Origin: Brachionus koreanus
Taxonomy: Eukaryota > Rotifera > Eurotatoria > Ploima > Brachionidae
Direction: 5' to 3'
Length of the DNA stretch: 64,000 nucleotides
NCBI GenBank assembly: GCA_016987375.1
Contig: PJRA01000016.1
Coordinates: 1,409,906-1,473,905, forward strand
Position 1 is the stretch's first letter; each line of letters opens with the position of its first letter. The translations under genes and the position numbers were made by a program. Shown in pieces: positions 52,932-63,990 of this stretch. The notes beneath the pieces were generated by a model, which saw nothing but the letters and a program-made list of their open reading frames with translations, did no database searches and was not told where the DNA came from.

Positions 52932-54735
52932 ATGACTTCATTTGATGCTTTTTTGGATAAATTTTACCAACACGTCGACCAAAACAAAAACAAATATATA
53001 AATAGATTAAAAGAGCTTGTTGAAATACCAAGTGTATCAGCATGGCCCGAAAATAGAGAGGATATTTTTAAAGTGTGCAATGTTGTGGCTAATGTATACT
53101 AAAATTAAAAAAATAATTTTTACTAAATTTAAAGAAAAATTTTTAAAAGCAACTAAAACAATTAGGTGCTAGTGTTGAATTAGCTGACCTTGGAGAACAA
53201 ACTTTGCCAGATGGAACCAAACTTAAGCTGCCGCCTCTTGTCTTTGGCCAACTTGGTAACGATCCAAACAAAAAAACAGTACTTATTTATGGTCATTTGG
53301 ATGTTCAGCCAGCTGCCTTGGTACATCAATTATTTTTCTTTTAGAAAAATTTTATTTTCAAATTTTGAAGTCCGATGGCTGGGATAGCGAACCTTTTGTT
53401 CTTACGGAACGAGATGGAAAGTTGTATGGAAGAGGTTCAACTGACGACAAAGGCCCAGTTCTAGATTGGATAAATGCCATCGAAGCTTATCAAGAGCTCA
53501 AGCAAGATGTTCCTATTAATCTAAAATTTTGTTTTGAGGGAATGGAAGAATCAGGATCGGAAGGTTTGGATGATGAATTAGCCAGGAGAAAAGATACCTT
53601 TTTAAAAGATGTTGACTATGTTTGTATTAGTGATAATTACTGGTTGGGAACAGAAAAACCCTGTATCACTTATGGTTTAAGAGGCATTTGCTACTTTTTC
53701 ATTGAAGTTGAATCATCGACCAAAGATTTGCATTCGGGAGTATTTGGCGGCTCAGTGTAAATGCCATTTATCTATTTAGTTCAAAAAAAATATTACTATT
53801 TCTTTAAGGCATGAATCAATGGTAGATTTGGTTGCTTTGATGAATAGCTTAGTAGATGGCAAAGGAAAAATTTTGATCCCTGGCATCTACGATTCAGTGA
53901 AAGATTTGACTCCTGAAGAAAGAAAGTTGTATGAGCCTATTGATTTTTGTCAAGTAAATTTTGCTTTGCTTTATTGAATAAAAGCCTAATAAATTGTTGT
54001 AAGGAAACTTATTGCAAAGAAAGTGGATGCTTTGGACTGATTCATGACAATAAAGTTAACACTTTAATGCATAGATGGAGATATCCATCATTGTCAGTAC
54101 ATGGAATTCAAGGTGCCTTTGACGGCTCAGGTGCAAAGACCGTGATACCTAGAAAAGTAGTTGGAAAATTTTCAATAAGAATTGTGCCTGACCAAGACCC
54201 GAAAGAAATCGAACGACTTGTTGTAGCTCATTTGGAGAGCGAATTCAAAAAAAGAAATAGTCCAAACAAAATGAAGTAATTCAATAAATAATAAAATATT
54301 TTTTTGATTTTAATTTGTTTTTTTTGTAAAAGAGCATTTTTGTTTCACGGAGCTAAATCATGGATAGCTGATTTTAATCATCCACACTATCAGGCTGCCA
54401 TTAATTCAATGAAACGAGTATTCAAAGTTGAACCTGATTTGACCAGAGAGGGTGGATCGATTCCTGTTACTTTGACATTCCAAGAATTGACTGGCAAAAA
54501 TGTTCTATTATTGCCTATTGGTAATTTTGAGGAAAAAAGAAACTAAAATACTTATATATGAATATTATAAAGGTGCTTCTGATGATGGTGCACATTCTCA
54601 AAATGAGAAAATAAATGTCACAAATTACATAGAAGGAGTAAGTCCTAAAAAATGAGGCAATAAAACTTTTTAATTATTTTTTGTTCAAAGGTAAAACTCC
54701 TTGGCACATACTTTCAAGAGGTTGCAAAGCTTTGA
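52932..54735 (+). CDS. CNDP2: Cytosolic non-specific dipeptidase (M20 family)
   Basis: Zinc or manganese dipeptidase that splits Cys-Gly and many other dipeptides in the cytosol. Eight exons: 52932-53093, 53150-53320, 53371-53756, 53809-53953, 54004-54275, 54333-54520, 54573-54637, 54691-54735; about 477 aa (human 475), with frame kept at all joins. Metal and catalytic residues are all visible: [10 protein letters not shown] (His near 103), RGSTDDKGP (bridging Asp near 136), GMEESGSEG (catalytic and ligand Glu near 170-171), ISDNYW (Asp near 199) and DDGAHSQNE (His near 447). The dimerisation lid region [12 protein letters not shown] and [19 protein letters not shown] is intact. There is no signal peptide, which separates it from secreted CNDP1. 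It looks fully functional. Confidence 0.96.
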
Positions 54736-56136
54736 ATTTGATAAAATATTTTTTAAACCTAAAAATCAAAAACAAACAAATCATTTTATTCGATAAAATT
54801 TTTTAAATTAAAAAATAAAATAAAATTATCTTATAGCAAAATGAAACTAAGACAGAGTTTATTTAATTTAATTAACTTGGAAAATATTCACTTTATAACT
54901 CTTTTTTTAGCTTTTTACTTTATTTAATGATCGTTTAATTAGAATTAGTCCCATTTTGTAAATAGAAGATTGACGAACATATTAGTTAAATGTTGACTTG
55001 TAATTAAATCTTTGTACTCTAATAAAGTATGTTTGCTTTTGAGAATCTTATAGAGAACATTAAAAATAGATTAAGCCAATTTTTGATTGAGAGTACAGTA
55101 TAAAACGAATAGACTCTTAACTTTCTATCAAAATTAAAAAAAAAAAAACTTCTTCAACAGCATGATTATTCGAAAGTTATTTTTTTGCATTCATTTTTTT
55201 TTAAAAATTAAATTAGTAACGAGTGATAAATAAACACTATTGAGAAATTAACCAATTTTTAAAATAAAAATTTAAAGTTTTGAGTTTTTGCTTTCAAAAT
55301 TAATTAAATTTAAAAAAATAAAGCCTTTTTAAGCTAAGTGACAAAACAAAATTTTAAAATATAAAAAAAAATGTCAAAGATTTAAATCAATTAGGCTAAT
55401 AGTAACTATTAGTGGTGTCTCATATCCAATTTTACCAATGAGTCAAATATTTTATGCACCATTTTTTTGTTTTTTTTTTCAGTTTTAATATTTGTGTGGC
55501 AATTTTACTTAAGGTTGATCGTAAAATCTAGTTTATGCGAATATCTTGTTTCAAAGTATTTTTAATTCTCAAGTAAAAGATCATATTTTTTTAAAATTTT
55601 CTTTTATGTCAAGAATTCAAAAGAATTATCTTAATAAGAACAAATATTTGCTATAAAAGTTCGCATCAACTTTTATAAACTCAGTACTTAATTTGGCTAA
55701 AATAACGTATTAGTTTTAATTTATTATCTAAACCAAAATTAATATGTACAATAAATATTCTTAATCGCATATTATAAACCAATTTAAGGACTTGGAAAAT
55801 TTTTCTTTTTCTCATTGAATAAAATTTGGTTCTCTTTTTGCATTTTAAAATAAAATTTTTACAATTTAAACTCTTATTTAATCAAAAACCAGAAAAGGCT
55901 TAAGTTATTTGATGTCAAAAAACAAATTTTTGTATTATGTTTTTTCTAGCTTGAGATTTTATTTTGTATCATTTATTACTAACTAAAAATCATTAAACTA
56001 TAAAATTTTTATTTTAATTAAATAGTGAAAATCTAAATTTTCGAAATTTCATATGTCATTATTTTGTAGTAAAAATTAGCATATTTTTTAACAAATTATT
56101 ACCATTTAGACAATATTTGAGTTTTGTTTTCTAAAT
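54736..56136. other. Intergenic, no gene seen
   Basis: 1.4 kb AT-rich spacer downstream of CNDP2 with no frame, repeat or RNA gene recognised. Confidence 0.5.
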
Positions 56137-56412
56137 ATGATGAGCTTGATGTTAAATGGAATCAAAATGGTTACAAAATCAGTAAAAAAAATTACCACAA
56201 AGAGCAAAAAAGTTATTCGCAAAATTGATATTCAAAAGTGTAGAAAGAAAAAAGACGGTATTGATCCTTATTATCCAAATATACGAAATACAGAAACATT
56301 TAAATCTAATTATTCGGAAAATTTTAACTCATTTGATGACGATGATACATTTGATTCTCAATTTCTAAAAGAACTAGAAAAATTAGACTTCATTCTGGAG
56401 CAAAACGAATGA
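56137..56412 (+). CDS. Small orphan protein, basic N-half and acidic C-half
   Basis: Single open frame of 91 codons starting with two ATG codons. The first half is very basic (repeated K-S-K-K and R-K-K-K groups), followed by DPYYPNIRNTE, then an acidic SFDDDDTFDSQFLKELEKLD tail that could form a helix. There is no signal peptide, membrane segment or cysteine pair. Its composition is unlike the surrounding poly-F/K frames, which is the main support. I recognise no family. It could be a complete small gene or one exon of a longer one. Confidence 0.45.
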   Translation: MMSLMLNGIKMVTKSVKKITTKSKKVIRKIDIQKCRKKKDGIDPYYPNIRNTETFKSNYSENFNSFDDDDTFDSQFLKELEKLDFILEQNE

Positions 56413-57552
56413 TTCATTTAATGAAGTTAACTTTATTTTTTTTTAAATATTGTGATAAAAATTTGATTTTTAGAAGGAACTAGTTCTATTTTCTTTTACT
56501 TAAATAAGTAAAAGGAATACTGATAGAAATGTTCCTTTACGATTAAATTAGGATTAAAGATCCTAAATTTTAGCTATTTTTTGGTTTTGTAAAGTTCATT
56601 TTTTTTAATTAAATGTAAATAAATTTGACAAAATAAAATTCGTAAAGCAAAAAGATCTATTTAGTTAATTTTATTGTTAATAAACAAAATCTAATAAAAA
56701 TTTGTGGAAAAACTTTTAGAAAATGTCTACTTGTCTATCAATTTAATCATTTAGCTAAATTTTTGGTGGACGACTTGCGGAGCCAGGCTAGAAGAAGCCT
56801 TGTAATGGTCTGTTTTAATACAATGAAGATTTTAAGATTGAAATTTGAGCTTGAATTTATGCCAAATTGATGATAGTAAGCTCTATTGTCAACAACAACG
56901 AAGTTAACCAACTGAACATTCTAACTTGGGGTTTGGCTTAGAAAGCTAGATTTATCCATGATTAAGCTAAAAATCAAAATTTTCTAAAAATCTAATTTTA
57001 AAAATTAATCAATAATGAAATAATAAAAATATATTTTTTATTTCTTTTAATTATATTTTTTTTTGATATTAAAATAGTTAAGTTGTCAGATGAAAAAAGT
57101 GTCAAAATTTTGAAGTGCTATGAATAAGTTTGTCAGATTTGAAAGTTATAAAAATTCAATTGATTCATATCACTGAAAATAAATATTGAGCAAAACTATT
57201 CTTAATTTAACAATAACCTAAAGTAAAAGCATAATTACGAAAAACAAAAAGTAAATTTAGAAGCTTTCTTATCTACTATAAGCTTAACGCTCTCATAACT
57301 TTAACCAAAAATTAATTGAAATCAATATTCTTGGTGTTTAATAAAAACTTGCTAAAACCCTACAAGTCTGTAAATAAACTTGTTAAAAAAAAACTTGAAA
57401 TATTTTAATTACTAAAAGTGATAGAGATAAACTCAATTTGCATATATCCAGCAGATGTGGAACTATAATCATCAATCCTTGAACATGTGCTCCCTCAATT
57501 ATCTCATTAAGTGCCTAAATCCTTAGAATATACCAAAAATTTTTATACAAAA
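56413..57552. other. Intergenic upstream of innexin
   Basis: 1.1 kb. A short GC-richer patch at about 56765-56810 has no recognisable content. If the innexin has an upstream coding exon it would be here; an ATTAAG acceptor-like site at 57505-57510 would keep the innexin frame open from 57511. Confidence 0.45.
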
Positions 57553-58965
57553 ATGGGTTTGCTCAAAGATGTTCTAAACACTGGTGATTTAGACGATGTC
57601 TACATTTTCCAAAGCTCATATTTAGACATAGCCGACAAATTAAATTGGCAAATTACGGTCAATATTCTGCTGGTTTTCACTTTTTTGGTCTCTAATCTCA
57701 AAAGTTTTGTGCACAAAATAATCAGTTGCACAGTGCCAATTTATTTTTCGGACAATCAAGAAGAATACGCCAATCTAGTTTGCTATATAAGCAATAAATA
57801 TTTTGTAGACGACACAGAAAGAGTCATAATCAGTCAAAATTTTACACCAGAACCGATTGGATTTGATAATAGAATACTAAACCGTATAGATGGCAAAGAA
57901 ACACCAGAAGCTGTATCTTACTATATTTGGGTACCTTATATTCTGGTGGTACAGGCTTTGCTCTTTCTTTTTACTAAGCAATTATGGATCTATTTGTTCC
58001 GTAACTTAACTCATTTGGACTTAAAAGAGTTGTGCAAATCAGCCGAAATGTGCAAAAACATAAAAAAAATAGTTATATTTGATAACAAGGAAAAATATCT
58101 AAAACTATCAGATGAATTGATCCAAAATCCTCACTTGGACTATTTAACAACGGAGCTTAATAAGCTCATATATCCCATTGAATCAAACAATGAGTCTTTA
58201 TTGAATAGAATAAGAGACAAACGTCTATGCATGGTTTATATAGTGATAAAGCTATTAAATTTTGTAAACATGTTAGTTCAAGTTTTATTGATAAGAATAT
58301 TTTTGCAAACTGATTTATATAATTTAACTCTCAAGCCAGTTTGGAAGTTTCTAGTTGATATTCTACCAATTATTTGGCCATCTGATTTAAGCTCAAAAAC
58401 TGATTTAATTGACCCAAAGGAAAGCTATTTACCAAGTTCAATTTATTTTCCTCTTAAGAGCATGTGCATTTTTCGAATACGCGAATTAACCAAGACAAAT
58501 TCTTATGCTGTTATGTGCAGTTTACCCATCAATTTGTTTATACAGTATATGTTTGTTTTTTTCTCCATTTGGTACTTGACACTTTTGGTTATTAATGCCT
58601 ATTATTTATTCAAATGGATACGAATGTTTAGTAATTATAGTGAATACAACTACGTAAAAAAGCATCTTCTCAAAGGATTTAAACTCAATTTGCCAGGCTT
58701 TAAAAATAGAGAGTGCTCAAATTTGAAGCATTTAAGAGAAAATTCAATGCTCAATATGGAAAATTGTGTTTGTGAGAAAAATTTTGAAAATTTTTTCAAA
58801 TTTTATTTAAAATCTGACTTTATTTTTGTTCTAAGAATTGTTAGTCTTTCCCAAGAAAGTAATTTTAATAATCTAATAAGAAATATTTTAATCTATCATT
58901 GGAAAATTTACAAAGACTTAAAAAATTCAGAGTCTTTTATTGCCAAACATATCAAATATAATTGA
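57553..58965 (+). CDS. inx: Innexin gap-junction/hemichannel subunit
   Basis: Four-pass membrane channel subunit of invertebrate gap junctions, about 470 aa from the first ATG (57553); the frame is open upstream to 57511 with no ATG there, so a spliced 5' exon is possible. The hallmark YYxWVP motif is present as YYIWVPYILVVQALLF at TM2. Extracellular loop 1 has ISCTVPIYFS and LVCY, giving two Cys; loop 2 has MCIFRIREL and VMCSLPIN, also two Cys. TM3 is around VIKLLNFVNMLVQVLL and TM4 around FIQYMFVFFSIWYLTLLV. No intron interrupts the visible coding region. The C-terminal tail is cytosolic and divergent. Confidence 0.93.
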   Translation: MGLLKDVLNTGDLDDVYIFQSSYLDIADKLNWQITVNILLVFTFLVSNLKSFVHKIISCTVPIYFSDNQEEYANLVCYISNKYFVDDTERVIISQNFTPEPIGFDNRILNRIDGKETPEAVSYYIWVPYILVVQALLFLFTKQLWIYLFRNLTHLDLKELCKSAEMCKNIKKIVIFDNKEKYLKLSDELIQNPHLDYLTTELNKLIYPIESNNESLLNRIRDKRLCMVYIVIKLLNFVNMLVQVLLIRIFLQTDLYNLTLKPVWKFLVDILPIIWPSDLSSKTDLIDPKESYLPSSIYFPLKSMCIFRIRELTKTNSYAVMCSLPINLFIQYMFVFFSIWYLTLLVINAYYLFKWIRMFSNYSEYNYVKKHLLKGFKLNLPGFKNRECSNLKHLRENSMLNMENCVCEKNFENFFKFYLKSDFIFVLRIVSLSQESNFNNLIRNILIYHWKIYKDLKNSESFIAKHIKYN

Positions 58966-59349
58966 TTTTTTTAAAATTAAACTTGAAATAAATAAAAATT
59001 TATTATTTATATTATTTAATTGAACAAATTTAACTATATTAAATATTCAATTGTTTGCAGACACAGTTAATTTTTATTTTAAAGTAGTTTTTATTAAAAA
59101 ATTAATAAAATTTTTAATTAAAAAATATTTTTGTCAAGATATTTAATTTTATTAGTTTGTTAGGATGACTTGAAATGTTTCTGGATCTAAGTTATAGTTT
59201 TTGTTTAAAAATCTGAGTCTAAAATAAAATTTAAATTATTTAAAATTCAAGTCAATAATAAGCTATTCAATTTAAATAAAGAAAAAAAACCTTCAATATT
59301 TTGTCATTTTATTTTAAATTTATTTAAAATTTTTTAAAATTTAGTTTTG
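58966..59349. other. Intergenic innexin/lectin A
   Basis: 384 bp AT-rich spacer with an AATAAA-type signal just after the innexin stop. An acceptor-like ATTTAG lies 7 nt before the lectin A ATG. Confidence 0.5.
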
Positions 59350-60428
59350 ATGAAAATGAATCAATTTAATGGAATTGTTTATATATTGATATATTCTCAA
59401 ATTTCAATATCTTTTCAAAATCAAATAATTATCAAATATGAAAAGTTCAAATTTAATCAATCGGACAAATTTTATTTATCTGAAGATTTTAGACAAAATT
59501 TATCTTTATTCACACTTAGTAATTTAACTTTAATCAAATGTGCTACTATTTGTTTATCAAATGAACAATGTTTATCGTACACATATCGAAAAAACACAAA
59601 AAAATCAAATTGTGAATTTTTAAAATCAAAATTTTTCACTTTTAAAGATTTGATACCTGATCAAAATTCTTTAATCTACTTTAAAAAAGAAAATGAAAGG
59701 GTATTTTATTCGACAATATCGAATGAATTGAAGAAAACTGAAACATCAGAAACAAATCCATTAATCAATGATTTAACTTCAACTTCGACAAGCATTACAC
59801 CATCCTTAACCACATTAACCATAACAATCACAACAACTACAACTACAACAACCACAAAAGTACTTGATTATTCATGTATAAATGATAAATGCATCTGTTT
59901 TGATAAAATGAGGTTATTTTATTTTACTTTACATATATATGATTCTTATGATAAATTTTTTAAGTCATTATTCAATTAAAAAGAAAAAATGTATAAAATG
60001 TAGAAATGGATGGTTAGCCTATAAAAATGTTTGTTATCAAGCTTTTTTAAGTACCAAAAAATGGCAAGAGTATGTTGATTATTGTATTTCACAAGATTCA
60101 AATTTATTGATAACAGAAGATCCTGAAAAATTTGAATTTTTCAGATCAGTTTCCAGAAATTTAACAACAATTAATAAAAATCAACGCACATGGGTAATAA
60201 AGCTTAATTTTTATTTTTCTAATCATTTAATTCAAGGTTAATGGAAAATACAGTAAGATTGGAGTTTTTGAATGGTCTAATAACCAGCCTTTGAAAAGAG
60301 AATATTTAGCATCATCAGTATTTACATTTTTCACTGGTTGTTTTGCATTTTATACATTTCCTAATTCGTTGTTAGGCATTTATTGGTGTAACCTTCGTTC
60401 CGGTGGAATTTGTGAATATTCAGACTAA
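59350..60428 (+). CDS. Secreted PAN/apple plus C-type-lectin-like protein A
   Basis: Exons 59350-59912, 59965-60193, 60237-60428 (phases 2, 0), 327 aa. It has a hydrophobic signal peptide (GIVYILIYSQISISF). A Cys-rich PAN/apple-like domain follows, with CATICLSNEQC and a third Cys in SNCEF. Then come a Thr-rich linker (TTTTTTTTTK, an O-glycosylation candidate), a small CINDKCICF cysteine knot and a C-type-lectin fold. The fold shows CRNGWLAYKNVCYQAF, WQEYVDYC, FEWSNNQP, TGCFAFY, YWCN and GGICEY. Canonical EPN/WND calcium-sugar motifs are not seen, so sugar binding is doubtful. An innate-recognition, adhesion or cuticle role is possible but unproven. Confidence 0.82.
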
Positions 60429-60630
60429 ATAAAATGCATCAATTTCAATTATATTTATTTCATTTAAATAAATTTAAATTTCAAATTAATTAATATAATT
60501 GATGATTTTTAAATAATAAAAAGCTAAAAAAAAAAATTTTATCTAAAAAAGTTTTGTTTAATTCAAAAAACATAAACAGAAGTTAATCATCATTAAATTA
60601 AATCATGAAAATTGAATTTTTTTGTAAAAT

Positions 60631-61583
60631 TTACTCAAAATATTCGCAAACTCCATTTGAGCTTGAACTAGATAGAGATAAACTTAATTGAGGTAACTGA
60701 TTAATTACCATGTACGCATAAAATCCGGTTGATGATGAATCATGGAAAAAAGGACTTATAAATGAAATATTGAGGCTTTCTCCATTTGTCCATTGATAAA
60801 CTGATTGAACATCATATCTGGCCGACACCTAAAATTAAAAAAAAAACCCTACATTTTGAAGATTATTTCATTAAGTTAAATTATACCCAAAGACGTATGT
60901 TTGAGTTTATTGCAGTCAAATTTTTAGCTATTTTAAAGAAAAAATTGAATTTTTCAGGATCGATAGGCATCAAAAGAGTTGAATTTAGAGAATTACAAAA
61001 ACTAACATAATCTGACCACCTTTTTGCATCTGCAAATGCTTTGTAGCACATATTTTTGTAAACTTTCCATCCATCTCGACATTTGATGCATTTCTTTTGA
61101 ATTGTTGAATAAAATCTTCAATATCAAAAATTTGTTTATTTTATTTTCTGTTAAACGAATAGATTACTTTGAAGAATCTGAACAAGTACAATCCTGGTTT
61201 ACACAAGTGTAGTCAATAAAAGGACTACTAGTTGATAAAATTTCTTTTGAAGTGGGAATTTTTTTGTAAATTTTTGTATTCAAATCAGCGACAACATTGA
61301 ATAAATTGAATTGATCAAATGAAAAAAGTGTACAAACATTATGTGATTTTGTTTTTGAATAAGAAAACGAAAGACACTTGCTTTCCAAAGAGCATTTGCT
61401 TGAACATTTTAAACGAGTTATTTTATTAAGAGTTTTGATTGTTGAATTTATTTTTAAATTTGAATTTAAGTCAAAACTAATACTATTATCAATATTCATA
61501 ACTAGGAATCTATTTTCTAGAGTAAAAGCTTTTGTAAAAAAGCTCATCAAAGCTAGAACATTTATTAAGTTGATAGAATTCAT
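60631..61583 (-). CDS. Secreted PAN/apple plus C-type-lectin-like protein B
   Basis: Exons on the minus strand 61583-61168, 61115-60887, 60828-60631 (phases 2, 0), 280 aa; the middle exon is 229 nt, exactly as in protein A. It has a signal peptide (NVLALMSFFTKAFT), a PAN-like domain with CSSKCSLESKC and a third Cys in HNVCTLF, a short Ser/Thr linker, CVNQDCTC and a lectin-like fold. The fold shows CRDGWKVYKNMCYKAF, WSDYVSFC, YQWTNGE and SNGVCEY. The two inner cysteines seen in A (GCF and WCN) are missing, so one disulfide of the fold is lost and the segment is Ser/Leu-rich. It is convergent with A, only 200 bp apart. Confidence 0.8.
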
Positions 61584-61876
61584 TAGATTGTTTTATTTTT
61601 AGATTTTTCACCTTTCTATGTTTTATATTAAAATTTATAAAAAATTTTTTTTCTAATACTTTAACTTTTTTGAATGATGTCATAAATTTTGTTAATATAA
61701 ACGAACATTTCAATTTTATTAAAAAAAAATTTATTAAAGAAAAATCTACATACACAAATATTTATTCATCTTTTTTTTTATTGGTAAAATAACATATTAA
61801 ATAGGCATCTTTGCTAACCAAAATTAAAAATATTTCTTTATTATTCTAAAATATAATTTTTTTTTTCTAAATCACT
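61584..61876. other. Intergenic lectin B/lectin C
   Basis: 293 bp spacer between two tandem minus-strand lectin genes. An open frame here is Lys/Phe-rich and overlaps the lectin B start; it is probably chance. Confidence 0.5.
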
Positions 61877-62783
61877 TTAGAAATTTAAAATATTATTGTA
61901 TTCACAAATTCCACTTGTTGAAGAAGAACATGTTGAAATGTCTAAAAGAGAATTGGGGAAAGAATAATATCCAAAGCAACCAGTAAATGTTGTTACACCT
62001 GATACAAATGATGTATTCAACTGATTTGAATTCATCCACTCAAAAACATTGATAGTATCATACTTTGCATATACCTTAATATAAAAATTATTTGTAATCT
62101 TATTAAAAAATTTTTGAGATGAAATAAATGCTTATGAAAACTTTTAAAAAAATAATATCAAAATCAAATAATTAAAATTCTTTTAATCATCTTTGATTAA
62201 AAGAATAAAAAGAAAAATTTAAAATCTTATGTAAAAAATACTTTAAAAAAGATACCCATGTTCGCTGATATCCTGATATTGTTGTGAGAACACTTGACAC
62301 ATTTTGAAAAAATTTAAATTTTTCATAATTATCAGCAATCAAAAGAGTAGAATTAAATGATGCACAAAAATCAACATATTCCTGCCAAGTTTTGGGTTCT
62401 TTAAATGCTCTATAACAAATTGATTTATATGGAAGCCATAAGTCATTACATGGTCTTTTAATCGATTGATTAATAGCTTTTCTGTAAATAAATGAATCCT
62501 TGCTCGAAAATATATCGGATTGCACCAAATTTTGAGAAGAATAAAGCTCACAAATTGAATCCATTTTTTTGAATGACACAATCATACAGTCCATTTTTTT
62601 GGAACAAATAGAAGTACATTTAAGTAGACTAATGCTTTGAATTGAATAAAATAAAAATTCATTCTTAAATTGATTTGAAAATGTCAATTCAAATGAACCA
62701 TTTGATTGAATTTTTTCAAATTTATTTATTTCTTGACCATTATTTAGATAAAACATAATTGAAAGGAGGAAAAATACTGCCAT
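61877..62783 (-). CDS. Secreted PAN/apple plus C-type-lectin-like protein C
   Basis: Exons on the minus strand 62783-62256 and 62074-61877 (phase 0), 241 aa. It has a signal peptide (MAVFFLLSIMFYLNNG), a PAN-like domain with CTSICSKKMDC and SICELY, and then directly, with no Thr linker or small cysteine knot, the lectin fold. The fold shows CNDLWLPYKSICYRAF, TWQEYVDFC, FEWMNSNQ, TGCFGYY and SGICEY. The intron that splits PAN and lectin parts in A and B is absent. The second intron is kept at the same codon (after the TW). All fold cysteines seen in A have a counterpart here. Confidence 0.8.
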
Positions 62784-63419
62784 TCTTCTTATTTGACTTT
62801 TTGCAAAATTTTTAAAAGATGAGAATTTTTATGTGTATTGTCGATTGAATCACTATTTATATAAATTTCTTTTTTAAAATTTTAAAAACAAATGATCTTT
62901 AATTATTAATTTTATTTCAAGATTTCAATTTAAATTCGATCTCTTATTTAATTATTTATTTTATTTTCTTTTAAAAAAATTTTTTAAAAATATATTTATT
63001 ATTTATAATTACCTCATAAATTTTTAAGATCACTTGATATTTGTATAAAAAATTTAAAAATATTTTTTTTATTTCAATAATTAAAAAGTATTGCATCAAA
63101 AAAATTGTAATTTAAAAAAAAAAACATTCTTAAAAAAAGTGATCCAAAAGTTATGCTTAAGAATGTGAATATTTTAGTTAAATGAATAAATTTTCAGTAT
63201 CTTTATATTTTTTTATTAAAATATAAAAAAATATGTATTTAATTTATTATTTCTAAAATTATAAATTGTTTAAATAAAAAATATATATTAAAAGATATAT
63301 TTTTTTATCGTTAATAATTAAAAAATATGCTTCATTTTTGTTTATTTTTTTAGTTGTTTAGAATTTTGATATTACTATGTCTAGAAAACCATTAAATATA
63401 ATTCTATTTTATTTAGAAT
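62784..63419. other. Intergenic, no gene seen
   Basis: About 640 bp of very AT-rich sequence upstream of lectin C. Confidence 0.5.
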
Positions 63420-63990
63420 TATTAAATTGTTTAAATATTTTTTTCTATGACACATCAAATATCACTTGGTAATCAAGTGGATGTTCTCTATACAGATTTC
63501 TATAAAGCCTTTGATAGACTGAATCACTCAAAACTTTTATACAAACGTAAACGGTGTGATAATGATGGAATGTTATTAAAATGGATTGAATCGTTTTTAA
63601 TTCATCTTAAGCAAAGTTGTTCAGAATCTGAATGGTAAAGCAGAATCTGAATGGCTTAATGTGACTATTGGTGTACCTCAAGGCTCTGTACTCCGTCCAT
63701 TGCTCTTCACAATTTTTATTAATGATTTGCCCAACAAACTAAAAAAAAAATGTAATGATTGGGACAAGTTGGAAGTGGGTGCAAGGGAAGCAAAAATAGA
63801 CAAAAATTCAATAATATTATTTGCACATAATCTGTTGTCAGATTTTAAGCATTTTATGCGTTGCAATAAACCACTATACTATACTATACTAATTATTTGG
63901 CAAAGTAAAATTTTTGATCAAATTTCATTTTTCAAAATTGCTCAAAATATTTTAAATGCGCAATTAAATTTCATCGCACATTTTTGAATA
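63420..63990 (+). pseudogene. Non-LTR retrotransposon reverse transcriptase fragment
   Basis: Two frames carry reverse transcriptase blocks: VDVLYTDFYKAFDRLNHSKL (first catalytic Asp block), then, after a break, VTIGVPQGSVLRPLLFTIF and INDLPNKL. The catalytic YADD box is degraded to an ILFAHN-like remnant. A tandem repeat of CAGAATCTGAATGG (about 63630-63653) interrupts the frame between blocks. It is a decayed LINE copy that may continue beyond the window. It could belong to the same family as the endonuclease fragment at 48 kb. Confidence 0.85.

Noticed and set aside
61510..61755. 81-codon minus-strand frame upstream of lectin B
   Set aside because: Overlaps the lectin B start in another frame and is Lys/Phe-rich.
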